A DNA stretch of 64,000 nucleotides, from positions 17,551,501 through 17,615,500 of the forward strand of contig NC_089864.1 in NCBI RefSeq assembly GCF_036373705.1, read 5' to 3'. Origin of the DNA: Amia ocellicauda. Taxonomy: Eukaryota; Chordata; Actinopteri; Amiiformes; Amiidae. Within the stretch, counting starts at the first letter, position 1, and every line of letters begins with the position of its first letter. Both the position numbers and the translations under genes were made by a program. Below are positions 53,101 to 64,000 of the stretch, in pieces. The notes below the pieces were generated by a model that had not been told where the DNA came from, did no database searches, and was given only the letters and a program-made list of their open reading frames with translations.

Positions 53101-55338
53101 CACATTGAAGTCAATACGAAATCAATACACAAAGCTGAGGTCAAAGCCACTGTGTTCAATACTGAATCTATTCCATGCTTTTATGGTTTTATGGGCCACA
53201 TATCAATGTTAAAGACATGGAAGCAGCAGACTAATCAGACTGACACCCCCCCCTCCTACTGATGTATTGATATACTATCCCAAGCATATATTTCAGAGAC
53301 TGTAACATTTAGTGAGAAAACATTAAGTCTGTTGTTTGAATCAATGGGGATTGATTGATGATGCAGCCCTGCTGCAGTGAGGTATTTAAGCATTTCAAAT
53401 GATATAAAGGAAGGAATGGATGTAGGAAGCTCAGAGTAAAGCACAATTACTTATACACAACCTTTACATATAAACTACTCATGCAGCTGACTCTGGTAAA
53501 TAGTGTGGCAGAATGCAAATAAGCTGACAACTGTAATGTTATTTTCTCAGTATTTGCAGTGGTGGTGTGTGGAACTGCACAGAGAACAACTGCACAGGTA
53601 TGTCACTTGTATATATATATTTAAATAACAAACAAACACAACAGTTCAACCACATTGCCCAGTGTCCCTGTTCTTGTGTGCTGCAGCGGAGTGCTCTGTC
53701 ACAGGAGACTCTCACATCACCTCCTTTGATGGCCGGATCTTCATGTACAGTGGGACCTGCCAGTATGTCCTGGTGAAGAGCTGGAGAACAACCAGGTTCA
53801 CACTGACATTACAGAACATGCCCTGCGGTGAGGTAACACAAATACTTCCAATAATACGTGACACAAAACTGTTTAATTTTAGTTTACTCCCAGTTTTTCT
53901 ACTTTACTGTACACTTCAATCCTTTACAACATGTTTAATTTTCTTCATTGTGTATATAACAGATCTCTTTTCCTAAGGTTGTTTTAGCATTTTTCTTCAT
54001 GTTTTTTAGTTTTTTATAAGGTTGCACAAATGTGATGGTGTTTACTATTCAGTACAGTACATGTCATTACCTTGTCAGTGCACAGGACTAAATTAAGATA
54101 TTACCAAAGTAAATGTGATCTACAGGGTATCAAGGTGTAGTTTGGAGAACTTTGGTATCTGATCCTTAAATGCAGCTTTACAGCATAAGAGAGAAATGAG
54201 AGTAGCAGGAATTGTAGGCTTTTCCCTTCACAGTAATGTGCTTGTGTTGTAGAACGTGGAGCACTCGTGTATTCATTCTGTGACTCTTGTGGTGGACGAG
54301 GACGTGAGCAGGCAGGTGACACTAACCAGAGACGGGGAGGTTCTCATCGGCGTTAACCAGGCTGCCAGTCTGCCCTTCTCCGATGGTAAGGCAGTTTAGT
54401 CCTTGATAGATCTGTGTTGCTTTCTGTATGCCTTGATCTTGTAACAGCCATTATGATTTCAGTATTTTATATAAAGTGTTTTGGGAATCAGAATGGGAAT
54501 GATGTGTTCCTACTAGTAAACTGAAACACTGAAATTATTGATTTACACTAAGAGATATTATTGAATAAGATGCATGACTAAATAAATGTCTGGAGCTGCT
54601 GCCTCTTAATCAACGCGCCAATGTGCCTTAATAGCATGACTAAAGGAGATGATTTGGGAATTGGGAGATTATGAATAAATAAGTGGTTAAATGAAGCAGA
54701 CTGCATGAGAACCTTTTGCAGGGAGGAATGAAATGCAGCCTAAGAAAGTTGGTGGCGTGAAACATAGCGCCCTAATAACGGTTTGCGTTGGTTACTAATG
54801 GCTGTGTTTGTGCTCCCACTCAGATATCGTGGAGGTTAGAAAGCTGACCTCTCTGTTCACAAGGCTGAAAACCAGCTTTGGTTTGCGGCTCCGGTTTGAC
54901 AGAAGTGGGGGGAGGCTGTACGTGCTTCTGGACAGCAGCTGGAAGGGGGGGACGGTGGGTCTGTGCGGCCCCTTCAATGGGAATTTACGAGACGATTTTC
55001 TGTAAGTTTCTCTGACTGCGGAGCCCAATTGATGATGTCATAGCATTCTAGAAGTATGTGTATGAAAGTTAAAATGCTGTTAACCAATTATATGCTGAAC
55101 TTCAGTGATATATACATTACCAAGGACTTGTTCTGCTATGTTCCTTATTCAGATCTCCATCAGGAATGATTGAAGGCACTCCTCAGCTTCACATCAATGC
55201 GTGGAAGGTCTCCTCAGCTTGCACAAGCCCCGTTAATATTCCCATCATTGATCCTTGTGAGATGAACCAGCAAAATGGTAGATTATTTTTATGTTTCTTG
55301 TAAGATAAACTTTGGAGAGATCCCCATTTAGGTTATTG

Positions 55339-55391
<53 letters not shown>

Positions 55392-58300
55392 TTACTACTG
55401 ATACTTCTAATGATAACAATTTATTTAAAGGGCACATTCATAGATAATATTCATAAATACATAGAATAGATCCAGTTATAGTTTAGTAAGTTCATATGGT
55501 TCACAGCCAGATCTGAACTTGTAATTTACTGACTTGTCCATCTTTATGAATCAATATATCCTGTTGTGTCCAGTCATTCTCAGATCAAGAGAACAGGTTT
55601 TGTAAGTGTTATATTAAAGGTTATAGAGAAGTGTGATTAATTCACCTGTCCAGCATCACTGTAGGACTGCATGACAATATTAGCAAGGAAGGTAACCTTG
55701 TAATCACTTCATGGCACAAATAATATGTTTGGAAGGTGTGGTAGCTTAGAATGTGAAATCTAAAATAGGCATCTTGCAGCAGATTGGTGCTTCAGGAATC
55801 CAAACGCATGCATTTTTTCTGACTGTTGGGCCGTCTGTAGTTTTCTATGCCTCGCAGTGTGATGTCATCAATGAAGAGCTGTTTGCCCCATGCCACTCCT
55901 ACATCAGCCCCAGTGTGTACTTCCAGCAGTGCCGCTTCCAGGCCTGTCGCTGTGGAAGTACCTGTCTGTGCACAGCGCTGGCACACTACGCCTACGTCTG
56001 CGCCAAACACAAAGTGATCATCGATTTCAGGACCCACGTCTCCGAGTGTGGTGAGTGCAAGCGAAATGGGAATGGCATGTAGTGGGATGCCGTTGTGGTT
56101 GGAGTGAACCTATACTTTACACGGTAATCTGGGAGCTGCTACAGATGGCATCTGCTCTTAGGAAAATTAAATGAGATCAAAAAGCGCTGAAATCTGATCC
56201 GAGGTAACCTGCGGTGAGAGGCGTACGACTAGTGAGGCTGGAGATTGCAATCATAAACGATTCCTTGTTGACCTGTCTTAACCTGTTATCTAAATCCCTC
56301 TTATTGGATTTTTAAATCTTCTCGCTGAGCTTTAGTATCACCCAATTCCCTGTCTGCATCATTCCCTGGGAGACGCGGGGAATAAAGGCATGACAGGTGC
56401 AAGGTCAGCAATTAAATGCAAAAGGAAGTAGAGCTGATGGACTCTGAAGGTTTTCCACTGTTCTGTTTTAAATTAAACACACATTGCGCTAATTTGTCGT
56501 CCGTTACCTTAATCCCACTGTTAAACCACTTGTGTGACTGTAATCTGTAATTCCGCTATTGTCTTTATATAGGTGTGGTATGCCTTGGAGGAATGCAGTA
56601 CCACACGTGCACGTCGTTGTGCGGGAAGACATGCCAGTCCCTCTCCAGCGCCGAAGTGTGTGACGAGGACTGCTCGGAGGGGTGTAACTGCCCTGCAGGG
56701 ACTTACTTCGATGATGTCCGGCAGCGCTGCATCACCATGTAGGCATTTCCTTGTGCCAACGATGGGATACGAGCTACACGATAGTCTTCCGTCAACGGGC
56801 AGTGGGGTTTAACCCTTTCAAGGGGCAGTAGCGTTGAAAGAAATGTCCTGAGATCTGTGTCTTTTTAGGCTGAGACTACTATATAGACTGGGTTTTTGTA
56901 AGACATAAAATATATGTTTTTTCATCCCTCCATAATTTTCTGCTAGATTGGTAAATTTACACTGTTTAAAAACTGAAAGAAAAATAGGAAATGAAAAAAA
57001 AAAAATTGATTGCAAGTTTGGAAGTGTTTTTTTTTTTTTTTTTACAAATTGGAAGCTTTTACTTTCTCTGAAATGCCCTGAAGAATAACGTGCCTTTCTC
57101 TGCAGGTCCCTGTGTCACTGCTACTTCATGGGCTCTGTGTTTCAGCCGGGGGAGGTTTCATTCAGTGCATCTGGCCCATGGTAAGTAGTCTTTAATAACA
57201 TTACATACATTCGCTTTCTTTTACAGAAAGAAATTCGGACTTTCTGATGTGATTGCCCTATTACAAAAGCAATGATGATAATAGAATCTGACAGTTTAAT
57301 TTCCTCAATAATGGAATGTGTGAAGTGGTCAGATAGTCAACAGATTATGGGTTTAAAAACTATGGAATTAATATAGCAAAATCAAAAACAATTGAAAATC
57401 AAGGAAGAGTCAACCTCCATACAAGTATTGAGCATCATCGCCTTTCTGTCCCCAACAGCCTTTGCAGGAATGGACGGATGGAGTGTGCCCCCGAAGAGCC
57501 AGGTAAGGGTCTTAGTTGTAGGTATGGATGATATACTTCTCCATGGGTCATTTCACACGGTGACAAGATTAAGAATATTAGCTGCTGGGAGTGACTGGGA
57601 TAGAGCAGAGTATTTTCAATATTTACCAACAAGTTGACATTTCATTCTGTACATTTCATCTATATAAAGCAGTGAGGATTTGAAATACAGCTTTGATTTG
57701 GCAGGATTGAAAGACATGGGCCAAGAAATGCAACAACTGTGAGGTGTGTTTTTTTTAGTGAAGTAACATGGTTGGTTTTGTCAGAACCAGAACCAGGAGA
57801 ATGCCCCGAAGGAAAGATATACTTCAACTGCAGAGAGCAGCAGCCCGGCCAGCCGCGCACCGGCATCGCCTGTGAAGTGACCTGCCGCAACATGATGATG
57901 AACCTCACCTGTCTGCCCACCACGCCCTGTGTGCCCGGCTGCGGCTGCCCGGCAGGGTAGGGGCTCTGTGCGCTGGAGGCTGGCAGTGTCCGTCTCTACT
58001 TTTCCAGCATTTAATGATTCAGATTAGTGGAAAATAACAAATTAACATATCCCACTGGATATATTTAACCCTTGGCTGCAGCCCTCTAAATCAACTCCAG
58101 ATTAGATCCTGGAAAACCATGCAGGCAAAAAAAACAACTATCAAACAGAGACATCTGTCACCAAATCTTAAATGAATAACAAGTGGGAAATTGTGACGTG
58201 TATAAGTTTAAATTACACTTCAGAATACGTGATAGGTCTCCCTTATCCTGTGCTGCAAATTAATTTTAACCATTTTCTCTCACATATATTTTATACATAA

Positions 58301-61300
58301 TTTGCTGTAAGAATTTTGATATATTTTGTGGTGCGATTTTTGTCGTTTTAAATTGGTTTCCTTTATGTTTCTTAAAGCCTGTTGATAATCTAAATTTCAA
58401 AAACAAAATAGCATCATACAGTGACTGTCCCCTTTTAAAATAATTGTACTGTTCATAACTCCATCACTGCATTTTCTCTACAAAACATTCATCCAGAGTT
58501 TAAATACACTCTTTCTGAAGAGCCTAACATTTTCTTCTACTCCATTCAGTTTTCTCTGGTTTCTTTTGGTTTCTCTAAAGGCTGGTGAGACACAAGCACG
58601 AGTGCTATTTTCCAGAAAACTGCCCGTGTGCTTGGATGGGGCAAGAGTATTTACCAGGAGAAATAGTGGCTACGCCTTGTTATAAATGGTACGTACAACA
58701 TACAGAAATGATAGACTAATAAATTTAAACAAAATTAAGGAAAGAGCATGCCTTTTTCCCACTACATATTTTGCGATTGTGTTCACCCTGTTTCACTGAA
58801 AGAATATGTAAGCATCCCTGAAATATTAGTGCACTGTTTTCTTGAGGATGATGTTTGATAAGAGACTGAAATTATTTTGTCCAATTAAATTTCCCTGCAT
58901 TTATTCGAGGTATGAAAGATGCATTCCAATGAGATTCAGTAATTTGGAGCTGGTGTTGTTCCTTTCTTCCTGGCCTGGTGTTTTTCCAGAGGTTTTAAAG
59001 GTTTTCTTTCATAACATCAAATGCTGGGCTCATTTTATTTGTAGCTGTCTTCAAAAATACAATTAACTTTAGTAACCATAAATAGTTTCATATGTTCCAC
59101 CCCTTATTAATTTATAAAAGAACAAGATCAAATTAAAAACTAGAACATACTTTTTGGAGATCTGATTTTGATTGTGCACAGGAGCTTGTTTCTGATCAAT
59201 CATGCTAACTTGCCAATCCTTTGTCGGTTTCCTATTTCAGCATTTGCCACCGGGGGTATTTTAACTGCACCTACTACCCCTGTCCTGCAGTGTGTACGGT
59301 ATATAGTGACCGCCATTACCACACCTTCGATGGGTTGGAATATGATTATGTGAGCGACTGCCAGGTCTATTTAGTGAAGGTAGGCTTAAACTTTGAACAT
59401 GTTTACAGTACTCTAAACTTTATAACAATATGAATGGTTTAATTAGTTGAAAGCATATCTAATAGCATTTTTATAAAATTAATATGCTGGTTAAAAAGCT
59501 CATTCTTCACAGAGTCTCCCTTTTCTGTTGCTCCATTATTTATTAAAGAATATTGATCTTTAATGAAAGTTTATCACGCTAAGAGGAAGATGAAAGACTG
59601 AAGCTCGCTCGTGCAGTTAAGAGTGCTTGGGTTCTTGTCCATTTCCTGATTAAAAACTTACACTCACAGTAATCTCAGAGGCATTATGTGGAGCAGAAGG
59701 TAGTTGCATCAAATTAATGTCCACCCTGGTTTTCGAGGGATGCAGATCGCAGTGAATTTAAAGTGAGCAAGCATGGGCTCCGAACACCGGACTGAGCTCT
59801 GCACTCTCCCAAACTCAAAGCCCTTCTCGGCAGGGTGGATTGAATCACTGGAAAACAGATATGTGCACATTTTCAAAGCCCTAATCTTGGGAAAATCAGA
59901 GGCATTTTTAATTAGAACAGGATTGCTGTAATGTAATCCAATGAAATGTCAAATCCATTGGATAAACAGGGCAAAGTCAAACATAGCAAACAAAGGTGAA
60001 CTTGTTCCAATCAGTTTACAGCTTCCATTCTTCCCAGACCTTTAGTGGCAGTCTAAGAGCATTTTTAAAGTAAGTTTTCATAGAGATTATACGGATGTTA
60101 CACTTTTTCCAAAGCAACAGCGGATATGTGACAGTTGGTTAGATTGTGTGTTCAAAAAAGGGAGGACTTGTTAGGTTTTGGTAAGATTTGGTAGTTGCCT
60201 GATCTTCGTTATTTTTGTTCTTAATTAAATTATTTTATTCTTCTTAAGGAAAGGGTTCAGGACTGGCCTCTTGTTTCCTCTGAATAGTTGCCTTTAAAGG
60301 CCAAAAGATTCCCAAAGGTCCAAACTGATCTGCAAGAATGTCAGTATTCAGCACTGAGAATATCTTTGTGCTTGAACAAAGCAATTGACATTGTACATAT
60401 ATGATAACAACCAAACATCACTTAACAGAGGTCTTTGAAGATCGGTCCTTTAAAATTGTACCCGTTGTGGTTCCCATATCATTGAATTTCATTATCAATT
60501 TTGCTTTTCCTAAAAATAAAACTACAAAAGTTGATGAAAGTATAATATGAACTAGAATATTCCAATTTCCAAGAAGAGTATAAAATATGCTCTTAACTCT
60601 CAGGTTATCTTTTTACCTCGACTGTTTGTTGAGCAAAGTGTATATAATTTTCTCTTTTTTTTCAGAGCATCAATGACACCGAAGTCTCCATAACCACTCA
60701 AAATAAAGATTGCTATGAAAGTGGGATTGTTTGTATGAAATACTTGGTGGTGTATGTCGGACTTACAAAAATCTATTTCAGTGACAACTCTGGAAAACCG
60801 GTTAGTACCTTGAAATTGTCTTGCACTCAACCTGGTTTAACACATTTTTGACTTCCTCTGGTGCCATGAACCTTAAACTTATCATCCAGAAAGGCAAAGC
60901 TATGCAAATCCAGCTCGGATAAAGCTTTTCAAAGGCATTGCACTGAAGGTAGCATATATGTGTAGGTAGTGCATGCAGGATTATTAGGCTGAGTCAAAGT
61001 GCATTTTCTGCTTGCAGAATGTGACAAGTACTTCTTGAATTAAGGCAGGGATTGTTCTTAACAGAGATAGCTATTTGGAATCAATCATTATTTTGTAGTA
61101 TTTCTGCATTATATCGAAATAAACCCTGCTGCATTGAGCCAAAAGACAGAATGGATACTGGGGAAGGCTTAGTCTTGTGCTGGATAGAAGACCCTTCTGT
61201 CCTCAGAGTTGAGCCAAACCCTTATGGGGGTCTTACTATATTGAAGGATTTCCTACATTCAATGAGTCTTTTTGTGTTTGTATATTTTTAGAGTTCCTCA

Positions 61301-64000
61301 ACTGTAATTGGGAAGGGCTATGAGTTTCAGCTGTGGAAAGCTGGGTATTACATAGTGGTTCACTTCCCCAAGCAAGAAATCACCATCCTCTGGGACAAGA
61401 AGACCACAGTGCACATACAGGCCGGGCCAAAGTGGAAGGTAGGCATTGACAGCTGATCACTGCTGGCCTGGAGAACTATTTAAAGGCCATATCTGACGTA
61501 CTGAATCCAATATGCTACAGTGGCTTGTTGCATAAGGATTTCGTATACATTTTGTTATGTTACAATCTGGTATTAAAATTGATTTAATTAGGAATATCTC
61601 ACTTTGATCAACACTCCAACACCTTGAAGGTGCAAAATATTTGTAATTTTTATTTTGAAACAAACGTTAATTAAACATAAAAAAACTTGTGTTAGTTGCA
61701 TAATTATTATTATTCACCCCCCTGAGTGAATACTTGGTAGAACCACCTTGGCAACAATTATAGCTGCAAGTCTTTTTGAGTAAGTCTCTACCATCTGGGT
61801 ACAGTAATTTTTACCCAATCTTCTTGCCAAAATTGCTCAAGCTGTCTCAGGTTGGATGGGCACTGTTGGTTTCAAGTTTTGCCACAGATTCACAATTGGA
61901 TTGAGGTCTGGGCTTTGACTGAGCCTTTCTAGGACACTCAGGTTCTTGTTTATAAACTACTCCAGTGTAGCCTTGGCTGTGTATTTAGGATCATTGTCCT
62001 GCTGAAATGTCAACCTCCACCCCAGTCCAAGGTCTCTTGCAGAATGAAGCAGGTTTTCCAATAGAATTTTCCTTTATTGGGCTCCATCCAACTCAATCAT
62101 GACATGCTTGCCTGTCCCTGGCATGAAAAGCATCTCCATAACATGATGATGCCACCACCATGCTTCACAGTAGGGCTGGTGTTATATGTGTGATATGTTG
62201 TGTTGGGTTTGCACCAGTTGTTTTTCCATCAGGCCACAGAATCTTATGCCGCATCTTTTTGCTAATTCCAGGCAAGATTTTTCATGGGCTTTTTTCAGAA
62301 ATGGCATTCTCCTCACCACTCTTCCATATAGCCCAGCTGTCGCAACCGGGTAATAGATGACATATGGACAGTTTTTCCCCATCCTGGCCATGGAATTCTA
62401 GCTCCTTCAGAGTTTCCATTGGCCTCTTGGTGGCTTCTCTGACCACCGACTGGTCCTTGCCTGGTCACTCAGTTTTGGTGGATGGCTATTTTTTTATAAT
62501 GGATTTAACTGTGCTCCAGAGGATGTTCAAAGTTTGGGATATTGTTTTATAGCCCAACCCTGACAGGTGCTTTTCCAGAACATTCTCTCAGACTTGTCTT
62601 GAAAGATCCTTGGTCTCCATGGTGTGGTTGTTTGGATATCCTCTCTGATGCTCTGGGGCATTCCAGAAGCAGGTGTATTTAGTCTGAGATCATGTGACGC
62701 TTTACATGCACACAGGTGGACTGTATTACACTAATTATATGACTTCTGAAGGCATTTGCCTGCACCACAGCTTGTTTAAGTGTGTCATAGGGGGTGAAAA
62801 CGTATGCAATCAAGACTTTTCAGGTTTTTATTTGTAGTTAATTTAAAAAAAGGTTCTACATTTGTTTTCCATCATCGACAGATTTGTGTAGATCAGTGAC
62901 AGAAAATCCCAAATTAATCCATTTTAGTTTCAGTAACACTACAACAAGTCCTTGGGAGGTGAATACTTACGCATTCCACTGTATATCAGCACTTCAGCAT
63001 TCCTCTGATACTGTGATTCCTGTGACCATAATGAACATCTTTTAGACTTTCATAAATACACACAAAAAGGTAACTTCATCTGATAATATATTATTTGTTT
63101 TAGTTTTGCAGGGGCTGCCGTGTGGTCTTGGGACTGCAGTCACGTTTCATATACAATGTCTTACCTTAGATTTCCAGTTCAGTAACCCTTTTGATCTGCT
63201 CTTACCATGGCAACCAGACTTGAAACAGAAACTTAATTGCAGCACAGGTACAACATTGCCAAACTCTAGGGAGGTCCGCAACAACAAGGTTTAAAAAAAT
63301 GTGTTTATTGGATTTACCTGAACATTTTATACACATATGATAACTCGATGAGCATTGTGATGCGGACTTTCTGCAAGGGTCAGCAAGAACCGGACTGCTA
63401 TAGCTCCTAAGCCTCAATAACCTTTCCTCCAACACAGGGTCAGCTGACAGGGATGTGCGGCAATTTTGACAAAATAACGGTGAATGACATGACGACGTCT
63501 AGTAACATGGAGCTGAGCAACGCACAGGCCTTCGGAGACAGCTGGGCCCTCGGACAGGTAACCAATAAAGTTTGAGTGAATACATTACGCAAACAAATAA
63601 ATACATACATGAATAATTTAACGTATATATCAGGTTTTTGTTTAGAACGTCTTGCCTTGGGTCTCATTGAGCTCCTGAGCCGCCAGCAGCATCATGTGTA
63701 GGCCGAGGTGAGAGCATTACAGACGCTATGCCTGAGATTTAAGAATGCAAAAACGGCGAACCCTTTCCCACAGTGCACTGAGATTAACCGGTCAGGTTTG
63801 TTTTAGTTCTCAGTACAGAGACAGTTACCTGCTTCTGGACGTTGTTGGATTACAGGGATTGTTTTTTTAACTTGCACTTAAACTTGCTATGTGATATTTA
63901 CAAGACATTGGACACCAGCGTTGGAAAGATGAATGTCCCAAACGGGGAAATTCAGAGCAGGAGGAAAACCACTTTTCTTTCTCTCTCAGTGTGAAAGTGC
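41214..64000 (+). CDS. otogl: otogelin-like (otogl), N-terminal half, 29 exons, gene continues past the right edge
   Basis: Secreted, cysteine-rich glycoprotein related to gel-forming mucins and von Willebrand factor. In vertebrates it is an inner-ear acellular-membrane component, and human OTOGL loss causes hearing loss. I placed 28 complete exons and 11 bases of a 29th. Phases agree throughout, giving 3,356 coding bases (about 1,118 codons), close to half the ~2,350-residue human protein. Domain order: signal peptide (1-25), basic linker, EGF-like (84-114), VWD1 (115-317), C8/TIL, VWC-like, VWD2 (483-676), C8/TIL, linker, TIL-like, VWD3 (from about 935). OTOGL is preferred over its paralogue otogelin because of motifs such as [19 protein letters not shown] and [13 protein letters not shown], and because ppp1r12a lies upstream as in human 12q21. 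Exon coordinates are given in the block entries. Confidence 0.93.
42021..42078. repeat. ATT/ATTTTT-rich low-complexity tract
   Basis: T-rich run with ATT units in otogl intron 1. Confidence 0.8.
44546..44638 (+). CDS. otogl: otogl exon 5: EGF-like module
   Basis: Encodes [15 protein letters not shown] and then [14 protein letters not shown], a compact six-cysteine EGF-like pattern found N-terminal to the first VWD in otogelin family proteins. Acceptor CACAG and donor GTGAGT are both strong. The 2.2-kb intron that follows holds only anonymous AT-rich sequence. Confidence 0.9.
46870..50580 (+). CDS. otogl: otogl exons 6-9: first von Willebrand D domain
   Basis: Exons 46870-47024, 47692-47813, 49595-49800 and 50456-50580. 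The domain opens with [20 protein letters not shown] and contains the calcium/CXXC-type core [16 protein letters not shown] near residue 257. It ends [15 protein letters not shown], the usual VWD closing block. Exon 9 must end at GAT (50578-50580) to keep phase with exon 10, which makes the next intron start with GCAAGT (a GC-AG intron). A long (TA)n lies just after the exon 6 donor. Confidence 0.93.
47040..47109. repeat. (TA)n microsatellite beside the otogl exon 6 donor
   Basis: About 35 TA units, starting 15 bases into intron 6. Confidence 0.95.
48455..48545 (+). mobile_element. possible tRNA-derived SINE relic in otogl intron 7
   Basis: GGCAGTGTACACAGCGGTGG is followed about 35 bases later by a B-box-like AGGTTCAGATTCC and a CCTTGAGTG segment. 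This is the layout of common fish tRNA-derived SINEs. It is strongly diverged, with no target duplication seen. Confidence 0.35.
50889..52474 (+). CDS. otogl: otogl exons 10-12: C8 and TIL module 1
   Basis: Exons 50889-50995, 51777-51883 and 52349-52474. The C8 domain reads [16 protein letters not shown] ... [10 protein letters not shown] ... [20 protein letters not shown]. The TIL domain follows with [12 protein letters not shown] ... GCYCPDG. These assemblies follow each VWD domain in the VWF/mucin/otogelin superfamily and are cysteine-rich. Confidence 0.93.
52880..53597 (+). CDS. otogl: otogl exons 13-14: VWC-like segment
   Basis: Exons 52880-52988 and 53551-53597. Encodes [20 protein letters not shown] and then [20 protein letters not shown], the C-x-C linker that joins TIL1 to VWD2. 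N-glycosylation sequons NGT, NCT are visible. Confidence 0.9.
53687..55277 (+). CDS. otogl: otogl exons 15-18: second VWD domain
   Basis: Exons 53687-53832, 54253-54385, 54824-55001 and 55153-55277. Starts [20 protein letters not shown] and includes [20 protein letters not shown]. In this domain the core reads GLCGPFNGN instead of CGLCGNYND, so the first Cys of the CGLCG motif is lacking; this form is known for the second D domain of the family. A (CTA)n microsatellite lies in the intron after exon 18. Confidence 0.93.
55339..55399. repeat. (CTA)n microsatellite in otogl intron 18
   Basis: About 18 CTA units. A smaller ACT tract lies in intron 9 near 50838-50866. Confidence 0.95.
55841..56738 (+). 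CDS. otogl: otogl exons 19-20: C8 and TIL module 2
   Basis: Exons 55841-56050 and 56573-56738. The C8 domain reads [18 protein letters not shown] ... [14 protein letters not shown] ... YAYVCAKH. The TIL domain has [15 protein letters not shown] ... [19 protein letters not shown]. Splice phases 1 and 2 match neighbouring exons. Confidence 0.93.
57106..57956 (+). CDS. otogl: otogl exons 21-23: VWC-like linker and third TIL-like module
   Basis: Exons 57106-57180, 57459-57502 and 57785-57956. Encodes [35 protein letters not shown] and then [16 protein letters not shown] ... [16 protein letters not shown] ... [10 protein letters not shown]. Exon 22 is only 44 bases but has good splice signals and is required by phase. 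An NLT sequon is present. Confidence 0.9.
58581..58688 (+). CDS. otogl: otogl exon 24: TIL end and linker to VWD3
   Basis: Encodes [20 protein letters not shown] and then [16 protein letters not shown], closing the third TIL-like unit. Enters and leaves in phase 2. Confidence 0.9.
59241..63557 (+). CDS. otogl: otogl exons 25-28: third VWD domain
   Basis: Exons 59241-59379, 60666-60800, 61292-61438 and 63438-63557. The domain opens [20 protein letters not shown], continues with [20 protein letters not shown], has the core [16 protein letters not shown] and closes [10 protein letters not shown]. The 1,999-base intron before exon 28 contains a Tc1 relic. The NCT sequon in exon 25 (FNCTYY) is conserved in the family as far as I can recall. 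Confidence 0.93.
61518..62981 (-). mobile_element. decayed Tc1-type transposon in otogl intron 27
   Basis: A 1,464-base relic flanked by TA, with ends starting CAGTGGCTTG (left) and ending ATTCCACTG (right). On the minus strand a broken transposase runs from a Met at 62620-62618 ([10 protein letters not shown]) down to about 61700. A QQDNDPK-like catalytic block is readable near 61990-62010. Frames are interrupted by stops and shifts, so it is inactive. It lies opposite in orientation to otogl. Confidence 0.85.
63990..64000 (+). CDS. otogl: otogl exon 29, first 11 bases (cut by window edge)
   Basis: After the acceptor CTCTCTCAG the sequence reads TGT GAA AGT GC, giving Cys-Glu-Ser. This directly continues ...WALGQ in phase 0 as expected after a VWD domain. 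Confidence 0.85.

Noticed and set aside
63112..63288. A 59-codon open stretch with acceptor TTTTGCAG and possible donor AAG|GTTTAA, in phase 0, between otogl exons 27 and 28
   Set aside because: It would split the VWD3 core ([16 protein letters not shown]), which is continuous in the family. It has no VWD resemblance and its donor is poor.

Overview
This window looks like nuclear DNA from a ray-finned fish. Three things point that way: vertebrate exon-intron genes, several Tc1/mariner elements of types typical of fish, and fish-type SINE/LINE tails and hAT foldback elements. The species cannot be fixed from the sequence. I found three real genes and no bacterial, viral, CRISPR, tRNA or rRNA genes.

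Layout. (1) 1-960, minus strand: the 5' end of ppp1r12a (MYPT1, a myosin phosphatase targeting subunit), with part of intron 1, coding exon 1 (79 codons, PP1-binding KVKF motif) and a CpG-rich promoter carrying TCTCGCGAGA and a full CRE. (2) About 1.0-35.9 kb: a 35 kb AT-rich intergenic region with no recognisable host gene. It holds two full-length Tc1-type transposons with uninterrupted transposases: a DD36E Incomer-like copy at 27.7-28.95 kb and a DD34E copy with about 200-bp inverted repeats at 31.15-32.72 kb. It also holds a hAT-type MITE with a perfect 8-bp target duplication, a 3' retroposon fragment with a 13-bp target duplication, a SINE/LINE tail, L2-like LINE scraps, an unclassified repeat present twice, inverted repeats and many microsatellites. 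(3) 36.1-39.16 kb, plus strand: a complete intron-containing rps16 gene with intact frame, a probable 5'-UTR intron, a TOP-like start and a polyA signal. (4) 41.2 kb to the window end, plus strand: the N-terminal half of otogl (otogelin-like). I placed 28 complete exons and the first 11 bases of a 29th. All phases agree and give about 1,118 codons: signal peptide, EGF-like module, then VWD1-C8-TIL, VWC-like, VWD2-C8-TIL, TIL-like and VWD3. The gene continues beyond the window.

The neighbours are functionally unrelated: a cytoplasmic phosphatase regulator, a 40S ribosomal protein and a secreted inner-ear extracellular-matrix glycoprotein. The ppp1r12a/otogl head-to-head neighbourhood matches the human 12q21 order. 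The rps16 gene between them does not (human RPS16 is on chromosome 19) and is the main organisational surprise. I see no convincing undescribed system. The best follow-ups are the rps16 position, the two intact transposons, a GC-AG intron in otogl, and the unclassified A-B-A repeat.
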